Assembly (NCBI GenBank): GCA_026225095.1
Contig: JAMFSC010000184.1
Span: 1 to 35,012, forward strand
Reading direction: 5' to 3'
DNA: 35,012 nt
Source: a bacterium
Lineage (GTDB): Bacteria; Acidobacteriota; Terriglobia; Terriglobales; Acidobacteriaceae
Notes under the pieces: generated by a model
Told to the model about the DNA's origin: nothing
Database searches by the model: none
Seen by the model: the letters and a program-made list of their open reading frames with translations, nothing else
Position numbers and translations under genes: made by a program
In this document: positions 31,920 through 35,012 of the stretch, piece after piece
How the letters are laid out: each line of letters opens with the position of its first letter
Position numbering within the stretch: position 1 is the first letter of the stretch

Positions 31920-34130
31920 GTGCGCCCAGCTCTCCCCTTGGCCTTCCTCTTCCCCATCTCCCTCCTCCCCGCCCAGACGAGCGCCAATCCGAAGCCCCAG
32001 CCCGCACCGCATACCCGGCGCATCGCAACGCCCGAAGCCACCACCCCCATCCCCCTCCCCCTCACCCGCGTCTCCCTCGACAAAAACGGCGTCGGGTTCT
32101 TCGAGCACGCCGGCCGCGTCACCGGAGACCAGTCCGTCACCATCGACTTCACCACCGCCCAGCTCAACGACGTCCTCCAGTCCCTCACCGCCATCGACCT
32201 CCAGGGCGGACGCATCGCCGGAGCCGGCTACAACTCCACCACCCCCCTCGACCAGCAGCTCAAATCCCTCCCCCTCGAACTCGGCCCCGACGCCTCCTCC
32301 GTCGACTTCTACAACGCCATCCGCGGAGCCCGCGTCGAGGTCACCGGCTCCGGAGCCCCCATCACCGGCCGCCTCCTCAACCTCGAACTCCGTACCGTTC
32401 CCAATAAGGACGACTCCAACTCCGCCGCCCCCACCGAAAAGCGCTTCCTCACCGTCATCTCCGAGACCGGCTCCATCCGTACCATCGAACTCACCAACGC
32501 AACCCAGGTCCGCCTCCTCGACACCGACCTCCACCAGGACGTCACCCGTTACCTCCAACTCCTCGCCAGCACCCGGTCGAGCGGCCTCCGCCATCTCACC
32601 CTCCGCGACAACGGCTCCGGAACCCGCGACCTCCACGTCTCCTACATCTCCGAAGTCCCCATCTGGAAGTCCACCTACCGCATCCTCTTCACCGACGCCC
32701 CCACCTCCCCGACCAAACAATCCGCAACCCTGCAAGGCTGGTCCGTAGTCGACAACACCACCGGCTCCGACTGGGAGAACGTCCAACTCTCCCTCATCGC
32801 CGGGGCCCCCCAAAGCTTCATCCAACCCATCTCCACCCCTTACTACTCCCGCCGCCCCCAGATCCCCCTCCCTCAGGAAGCCCAACTCACCCCCCAGACC
32901 CACGAATCCGGCGACAACGCCGATGTTGGCCTCGCCGCGCCGTCGAAGATACCGAACAACATCCAGATGCTCAAGGAGGACGGAGCGCCCCCTCCTCAAG
33001 CCGCAGGCGTAGCCGGAATGGGCAGCATGGGGGGTTCCGGCGGCGGAGTCATGGCGGCGGGCAGGAGACCCGCTTTCACCTTGAGGTCGGAGTCCGTTCT
33101 TGCCGCACCCTACGAAACCACCGCCGTCGACTCCTTCACCCCCAACACCACCACCCAGTCCTTCGACGACTTCTTCGCCTACAAGCTCTCCCAGCCCATC
33201 ACCATCCGCAAAAACGAGTCCGCCCTGGTCCCCATCCTCCAGACCAAGATAGAAGCCGAACGCGTCACCCTCTGGTCCCCCCAGCAGCCCACGCCCCTCC
33301 GCGCCCTCTGGATCACCAACACCTCCAACCTAACGTTGGACCGAGGCTCCTTCACCATCGTCGAAGACGGCAACTTCGGCGGCGAGGGCCTCCTCGACCC
33401 CATCCACCCCGCCGAAAAGCGTCTCCTCTCCTACGCCGCCGACCAGGCCGTCCGCGTCTCCACCGACTACGCCCACGATACCCGCCGCGTCCAGCACCTC
33501 ACCATCGCCAAAGGCGTCCTCAAAGAGACCACCGCCGAGATCAACGAGATCGAATACCTCGTCCACAACGCCGCCCCCGAGCCCCGCACCATTCTCATCG
33601 AGCACCCCGTCCGCCCCGGCTGGACCCTCGACTCCGAGGTCAAACCCACCGAAACCACCCCCACCGTCTACCGTTTCCGCGTCGAAACCCGCCCCGCCGA
33701 AACCGTCCGCCTCCACATCGGCGAGCGCCACACCCTCAACCAGTTCTTCCGCCTCGCCGACACCCGCGAAGACCAGCTCCTCCTCCTCCTCCGCGACGCC
33801 AAGGCCAGCCCCACCCTCCTCGCCCAGCTCGAACCCATCTTCGCCGCCAAGCGCGCCCTCACCACCCTCGACCAGCAGATCCAGTCCACCCAATCCTCCA
33901 TCAATGAAATCACCACCGACCAGAAGCGCCTCCGCGAAAACCTCACCGCCCTCAAGTCCTCCCCCGAAGAGCGCACCCTCGCCAAACGCTACACCCAGGA
34001 GCTCAACACCCAGGAAGACCAGCTCGCCACCCTGACCAAGTCCCTCGCCACCCAGCGCCAGCAGCGCGAACTCGCCCAGCAGGACCTCGACAACAAGATC
34101 CAATCCCTCAACCTCGACGAAGCCCCCTAG
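31920..34130 (+). CDS. secreted DUF4139 domain protein
   Basis: A 736-aa protein. A signal peptide (LPLAFLFPISLLPAQTSA) is followed by a domain starting LTRVSLDKNGVGFFEHAGRV with LNDVLQSLTAIDLQGG. The middle has VSYISEVPIWKSTYRILF, SATLQGWSVVDNTTGSDWENVQLSLIAG, as in the DUF4139 / mucoidy-inhibitor-A-like family, then a Gly/Met-rich insert. At about 400-610 there are strands (FFAYKLSQPITIRKNESALVPIL, RALWITNTSNLTLDRGSFTIVEDG). It ends in a long coiled coil (about 625-735, Gln/Leu-rich). GTG 31920 is chosen because AAAGG lies seven bases ahead and the signal peptide begins there; the longer frame is translated repeat. Function unknown, likely periplasmic. Confidence 0.8.
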   Translation: MRPALPLAFLFPISLLPAQTSANPKPQPAPHTRRIATPEATTPIPLPLTRVSLDKNGVGFFEHAGRVTGDQSVTIDFTTAQLNDVLQSLTAIDLQGGRIAGAGYNSTTPLDQQLKSLPLELGPDASSVDFYNAIRGARVEVTGSGAPITGRLLNLELRTVPNKDDSNSAAPTEKRFLTVISETGSIRTIELTNATQVRLLDTDLHQDVTRYLQLLASTRSSGLRHLTLRDNGSGTRDLHVSYISEVPIWKSTYRILFTDAPTSPTKQSATLQGWSVVDNTTGSDWENVQLSLIAGAPQSFIQPISTPYYSRRPQIPLPQEAQLTPQTHESGDNADVGLAAPSKIPNNIQMLKEDGAPPPQAAGVAGMGSMGGSGGGVMAAGRRPAFTLRSESVLAAPYETTAVDSFTPNTTTQSFDDFFAYKLSQPITIRKNESALVPILQTKIEAERVTLWSPQQPTPLRALWITNTSNLTLDRGSFTIVEDGNFGGEGLLDPIHPAEKRLLSYAADQAVRVSTDYAHDTRRVQHLTIAKGVLKETTAEINEIEYLVHNAAPEPRTILIEHPVRPGWTLDSEVKPTETTPTVYRFRVETRPAETVRLHIGERHTLNQFFRLADTREDQLLLLLRDAKASPTLLAQLEPIFAAKRALTTLDQQIQSTQSSINEITTDQKRLRENLTALKSSPEERTLAKRYTQELNTQEDQLATLTKSLATQRQQRELAQQDLDNKIQSLNLDEAP

Positions 34131-34154
34131 AACAGATTGCTGATGGTCTGAACT

Positions 34155-34243
34155 CGGGTGCCCCACCTTCGGCACAGTTCTATCGTGCCTAAGGTGGGCT
34201 GGAGCGCCACGGAACCCAACACCTTCAGCGAATCTGCTCTAAG
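34155..34243 (+). repeat. family B palindrome B5 with conserved tail
   Basis: CCCACCTT / AAGGTGGG (34162-34169, 34191-34198), same C-T mismatch, inner stem GGCAC / GTGCC (34171-34175, 34185-34189), then GGAGCGCCACGGAACC and the 25-base tail identical to that of B3. It begins 25 bases after the DUF4139 stop. Confidence 0.85.
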
Positions 34244-34314
34244 GAATCTCTGATCAAGTCGGCCATGTTGCCTCCCGGACAGCTGGTGCTCGACGCCGTT
34301 GTCTGTTCCACGTC

Positions 34315-34340
34315 GTCATCCTGAACGGAGTGAAGGACCC
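34315..34340. repeat. short repeat-like TCATCCTGAACGGAGTGAAGG element
   Basis: Reads GTCATCCTGAACGGAGTGAA and on to GGACCC. From memory this resembles a short intergenic motif common in Acidobacteria; only one copy is seen in this window, so it is a tentative call. Confidence 0.3.
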
Positions 34341-34359
34341 CCGCAGTCGCCCGACCGTC

Positions 34360-34432
34360 TGATAATCGAAGCCAATCACACAACTTTCGCAAATCCGGCT
34401 TCTGTCCAGTTTTCCCTGACACAAAGCAAATT
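34360..34432. repeat. diverged partial family C copy, C3
   Basis: Contains GATAATCG, AACTTTCGCAAATCCGGC and TTCTGTCCAGTTTTCCC, aligning in order with the middle of C1 and C2 (GATAATCG, CACTTTCAAATCAGCGCC, GCTGTCCAGTTTTTCC). The conserved 34-base block is missing. Confidence 0.45.
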
Positions 34433-34523
34433 CCCATCCTTCAGAGCTGCCATGGGCATGCTTCGGTACTTATTCAGAGGTTTCCTACGGCAAAATCACA
34501 GTCCCCGCCCCACCAACGAGCAA

Positions 34524-34724
34524 GGGCTGAAAGCCCGCCCCATGCCCTCGTCCATGCGGTCGGTCACGTCATCCGACCAACCCCCTCCACCTTCCTGCAA
34601 GAGCTGTTTCTAGTTAGAGCTATTCTCCAATAGTTATGGTCTTCAGGGCCGAAGGCCCGGCATATATCAGCCTAGGCCGAAGGCCTAGGTTCCCTGACCG
34701 CGAACGACTGAGGGCTGAAGGCCC
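34524..34724. repeat. family D, four GAA-loop mini-hairpins
   Basis: GGGCT-GAA-AGCCC (34524-34536), GGGCC-GAA-GGCCC (34646-34658), CCTAGGCC-GAA-GGCCTAGG (34671-34689) and GGGCT-GAA-GGCCC (34712-34724). The second and fourth are followed by CGGCATAT / CGACATAT. Stem bases vary while pairing and the GAA loop are kept. Confidence 0.7.
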
Positions 34725-34783
34725 GACATATAAGGTGCGCAACCACACCCCGGGGAGAATTGCGCTAGCCTGGGCGCAAGACC

Positions 34784-34978
34784 TGTGTACCGCCTTGCAA
34801 ATCGGCTCAGCGGTTTCCATACGGCGCCTCAGCCGCGCGATAAACGCACAACAGCAGACCACTTTACGAGACACCGCCCGCTGTCCGGTTTTTCCGCACA
34901 ACGGCCCACATTCTGCGCACAAAAAGCTTCTGGTGAAACATTGGGAAATTTGCATCGCTACCTGCTAACCCGTTTAGA
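34784..34978. repeat. family C long repeat, copy C2
   Basis: Same orientation as C1 (16806-16990), similar along its length, with the 34-base identical block at 34918-34951. It ends GCTAACCCGTTTAGAACA, like C1's GCTAACCCTTTTAGAACA. Confidence 0.8.
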
Positions 34979-35012
34979 ACAAGGTGGTTATTTACTTGAC
35001 TCAGGTAACCCC

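Larger units (their letters stand above)
34131..35012. other. gene-free repeat region at the right edge
   Basis: Holds B5, a diverged part-copy of family C, four GAA-loop mini-hairpins and C2. Open frames here are short, Cys/Arg-rich translations of the repeats and show no family pattern. The last 30 bases (TTACTTGACTCAGGTAACCCC) lie beyond C2 and may begin a new upstream region. Confidence 0.6.

Noticed and set aside
34524..34724. CRISPR array, suggested by several short palindromic repeats
   Set aside because: Repeats differ in stem sequence and are unevenly spaced; no cas genes are present.

Overview
The window looks like chromosomal DNA from a soil Acidobacteriota of class Terriglobia (the Granulicella / Edaphobacter / Terriglobus type). 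The reasons are high GC with strongly C-ending codons, a TIGR03435-family gene, an S16 protein starting MLMIRLAR, and a mix of BON/glycine-zipper, DUF1800, PilZ and PIG-L genes. No species can be named from sequence alone.

Left end (1 to about 5754): the terminal part of an integrative element. A 45-base 3' fragment of a tRNA-Asn(GTT) gene at 5710-5754 is the att site, and a tyrosine recombinase gene lies just inside it, preceded by phased TGCAA repeats. Further in is a three-gene cassette: a small HTH protein, a 130-aa protein that reads as a ubiquitin/MoaD/ThiS-like beta-grasp protein ending in Gly-Gly, and a 1107-aa DUF4132-type protein whose start lies 2 bases after the preceding stop. 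GC is visibly lower than in the rest of the window. This cassette is the best candidate for an undescribed system. The element continues past position 1.

5755-8840: envelope and stress type genes. A membrane-anchored coiled-coil protein and a YtxH protein lie on the minus strand; a BON/glycine-zipper lipoprotein diverges on the plus strand. 8892-10685 is a GH57 alpha-glucan branching enzyme.

10879-16644: the conserved translation locus rpsP-khpA-rimM-trmD-(TIGR03435)-rplS-rnhB, followed by a PIG-L deacetylase. The TIGR03435 gene interrupts trmD-rplS and has a palindromic repeat on each side.

17128-24007, all minus strand: an orphan DUF1800 protein; the msrP-msrQ periplasmic methionine sulfoxide reductase genes split by a GNAT gene; an APC permease; and a Bax-inhibitor-1 family protein.

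24137-34130: a large secreted PIG-L protein with a C-terminal glutamine-amidotransferase-like domain, four tandem PilZ genes (three with a degenerate extra N-terminal PilZ-like domain), an acyl-CoA dehydrogenase, and a secreted DUF4139 protein.

The intergenic DNA carries several dispersed repeat families. Family A is about 85-105 bp with a GCGCA-loop hairpin. Family B is a palindrome of about 40 bp with compensatory base changes. Family C is about 190 bp and is found at 16.8 kb and 34.8 kb. Family D is a set of GAA-loop mini-hairpins. They sit mainly just after stop codons, as REP elements do.
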